DNA of 64,000 nucleotides, from positions 1,364,001 to 1,428,000 of the forward strand of contig NZ_OZ246019.1 of the NCBI RefSeq assembly GCF_965230805.1, read 5' to 3'. Below the pieces are notes generated by a model. That model searched no databases. It was not told the DNA's origin and was given only the letters and a program-made list of their open reading frames with translations. Of the stretch, positions 62,448-64,000 are shown one piece after another. A program made the position numbers and the translations under genes. Numbering within the stretch: position 1 is the first letter of the stretch; every line of letters starts with the position of its first letter. Source of the stretch: Marinifilum sp965230805. GTDB taxonomy: Bacteria > Bacteroidota > Bacteroidia > Bacteroidales > Marinifilaceae.

Positions 62448-63323
62448 ATGATCCGAACCATTAACTTTCTCATTATAACTGTAGTGATTGTATCACTGTT
62501 TGCTTGCCAGGCAAAGCAAGCTAAAAAGATTGAAAATCAAATTTCGGTAAGTATTCTTCCGCAAAAATATTTTGTAGAAAGAATTGCCGGAAGTGATTTT
62601 AAAGTGAATATCTTAATTCCTCCCGGAGGAAGCCCTGCTACATATGAACCCACACCAATGCAGATGGAACAAGTGTCAAAATCGGTTGCCTACTTTAAAA
62701 TTGGTCATGTTCCTTTTGAAAATACCTGGATGAACAATATGATTGAGGCTGCCGGAGATATAAAAGTATACAACTTATCGAAAGGGATTGAATTGGTTCG
62801 GGGTCCGGAAGTTGATCATGGCGATCATGTTCATGAAGGAGGAATCGATCCTCATACCTGGTCGTCGCCAAAGGCAGTTATGCAAATTGCAAATAATCTA
62901 TACAATGGCTTGGTAGAATTGGCTCCTGAAAAGAAAGAAGAATACAAAAAAAATCTTAATGGATTTTTAAGCGAACTGGAATTGTTAGATAAAAAGTCTA
63001 TCGAAATATTTGCCAATGCCGAGCATAAAACCTTTATGATATTCCACCCGGCATTAACTTATTTGGCACGTGATTATGGATTGAATCAAATTCCGATAGA
63101 ATTGCATGGCAAAGAACCATCGCCGGCACATATGCAACATTTAATTAGAGAAGCCAAGGCACACGACATTAAGATTGTATTTATTCAGAAGCAATTTAAT
63201 CAGGATAATGCAGAGGCAATTGCAAAGGAAATTAAAGCAAAGCTGATTCAAATTGATCCTTTAAATGAAGATTGGATGGCTGAAATGAAAAGCATTATCA
63301 ATCATTTAAAGGGAGACGCTTAA
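62448..63323 (+). CDS. Zinc/manganese ABC transporter substrate-binding lipoprotein (ZnuA-like)
   Basis: 291 residues with lipoprotein signal MIRTINFLIITVVIVSLFAC. A cluster A-1-type solute-binding protein: His of GHVPFENTWM, the His-rich loop VDHGDHVHEGGIDPHTWSSPKAVMQIA, the His of MIFHPALTYLARDYGL and the Asp/Glu region IQIDPLNEDW can coordinate Zn or Mn. Cargo (Zn versus Mn) cannot be told with certainty; the His loop favours zinc. The ATPase gene follows after 11 bases, and the permease lies beyond the window. Confidence 0.9.
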   Translation: MIRTINFLIITVVIVSLFACQAKQAKKIENQISVSILPQKYFVERIAGSDFKVNILIPPGGSPATYEPTPMQMEQVSKSVAYFKIGHVPFENTWMNNMIEAAGDIKVYNLSKGIELVRGPEVDHGDHVHEGGIDPHTWSSPKAVMQIANNLYNGLVELAPEKKEEYKKNLNGFLSELELLDKKSIEIFANAEHKTFMIFHPALTYLARDYGLNQIPIELHGKEPSPAHMQHLIREAKAHDIKIVFIQKQFNQDNAEAIAKEIKAKLIQIDPLNEDWMAEMKSIINHLKGDA

Positions 63324-63334
63324 TTCTAATAAAA

Positions 63335-64000
63335 ATGCACAAACTTCTTGAATTGAAATCCATTAATGCTGCTTATGATGATAAATTGGTGTTGAAAGAT
63401 GTCGATTTAATCATCAATCAGAATGATTTTCTTGGAATTATAGGTCCGAATGGAGGAGGAAAAACTACTCTGCTAAAAGTAATTCTCGGGATTCTAAAGC
63501 CAGTTAGTGGACAAATCAAAATCACTGACTGTACCATTGGTTATTTACCTCAAATCAACCAGATTGATAAAAAATTTCCGATCTCAGTTTATGATGTGGT
63601 TTTATCTGGCTTAATGGGAGCAAAAAAACTCTTTGGAAGATACAATGCCGGGAATAGAAAGCGTGCCTGTGAGTTGATGGAGAAAACAGGAATTCTTCAC
63701 TTGAAGAATAAGAATATTGGTGAACTTTCGGGAGGACAGTTGCAAAGAGTATTTTTGTGTAGAGCCATTATTTCTGATCCACAACTGCTCATGTTGGATG
63801 AACCAGACACTTATGTAGACAGTAATTTTGAAGGAGAGTTATATGACATATTGGATGAACTAAATGATCGCATGGCCATTGTTGTTGTTTCGCATGATGT
63901 GGGAACCATTTGTTCGCATGTAAAAACCATAGCCTGTGTAAATCAGGCGCTTTGTTATCACGATTCCAATATCATTTCTCAGGAACAGTTGGCAGCATAT
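63335..64000 (+). CDS. Metal ABC transporter ATP-binding protein (ZnuC-like), 3' cut by window edge
   Basis: 222 residues visible from ATG 63335 (MHKLLELKSINAAYDDKLVLKDVDLII). Walker A GPNGGGKTT, Q-loop YLPQINQID, signature LSGGQLQRVFLCRAII, Walker B LLMLDEPDTYVD and switch His VVSHDVG are present. The Q-loop/YLPQ form is typical of zinc and manganese importers. It is co-transcribed with the binding lipoprotein; the remaining tail and the permease are outside. Confidence 0.92.
   Translation, partial: MHKLLELKSINAAYDDKLVLKDVDLIINQNDFLGIIGPNGGGKTTLLKVILGILKPVSGQIKITDCTIGYLPQINQIDKKFPISVYDVVLSGLMGAKKLFGRYNAGNRKRACELMEKTGILHLKNKNIGELSGGQLQRVFLCRAIISDPQLLMLDEPDTYVDSNFEGELYDILDELNDRMAIVVVSHDVGTICSHVKTIACVNQALCYHDSNIISQEQLAAY

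Overview
The window looks like chromosomal DNA of a low-GC marine Bacteroidota, plausibly the Marinilabiliales/Marinifilaceae neighbourhood. That placement is inference. The grounds are TTG-N19-TAnnTTTG type promoters with few Shine-Dalgarno sites, a TonB-dependent receptor with a carboxypeptidase-regulatory-like N-terminus, the gliding lipoprotein GldB, LytTR/LytS two-component genes, SPOR/PD40 envelope proteins, DUF1573 and DUF4251 proteins, and TlpA/DUF4369 lipoproteins.

Layout. 1-8.4 kb: the 5' part of a secreted IgGFc-binding-like protein, pepP, an Lrp regulator, a cobinamide/cobyrate group (cobQ and a small P-loop NTPase facing cbiZ) and a TetR-dus-cbiZ operon. 8.4-17.3 kb: an accessory, decaying zone. 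It holds a possible small RNA, an IS4-type element interrupted by an IS1182-type element (7-bp target duplication still visible), a frameshifted DUF4251 gene, a second dead IS4-type element, a hybrid histidine kinase, and a serine dehydratase remnant abutting a transposase tail. 17.3-17.7 kb: two identical tRNA-Pro genes and a tRNA-Ser. 17.8-31.9 kb: a SPOR/PD40 protein-clpS-nfeD-floA operon, bcp, recA, an S9 peptidase, an EamA transporter, a very large ABC transporter fusion and a lipoprotein. 32.1-37.6 kb: LytTR/LytS pair, isochorismatase-family hydrolase, miaA, two Yip1 proteins, smpB. 37.6-37.9 kb: an AT-rich gap full of DnaA-box-like 9-mers between convergent genes. 37.9-50.8 kb: nucleoside kinase, uvrA, lytic transglycosylase, lipoprotein, PatB-like lyase, TonB receptor, Crp/Fnr regulator. 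50.9-61.2 kb: nadE, gldB, nitrilase-family amidase, 5-formyl-THF cyclo-ligase, an unlisted 56-residue ferredoxin, M20 amidohydrolase, DUF1573 protein, meaB, TlpA-like protein. 61.2-62.4 kb: a gene-free region with a degenerate 21-bp tandem array and a 145-bp MITE-like element. 62.4-64 kb: a zinc/manganese-type ABC importer (binding lipoprotein, ATPase cut by the window end).

How genes connect: cobQ and cbiZ make and salvage cobalamin intermediates, and meaB protects the B12-dependent methylmalonyl-CoA mutase, so the cell very probably uses B12. clpS/smpB serve protein quality control, uvrA/recA DNA repair, and dus/miaA tRNA modification. No defence system, CRISPR array, prophage or secondary-metabolite cluster was recognised. 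The most unusual content is non-coding: the 21-bp array, the MITE-like element, the DnaA-box-like cluster, an inverted-repeat region near 46.5 kb and a dispersed element seen three times.
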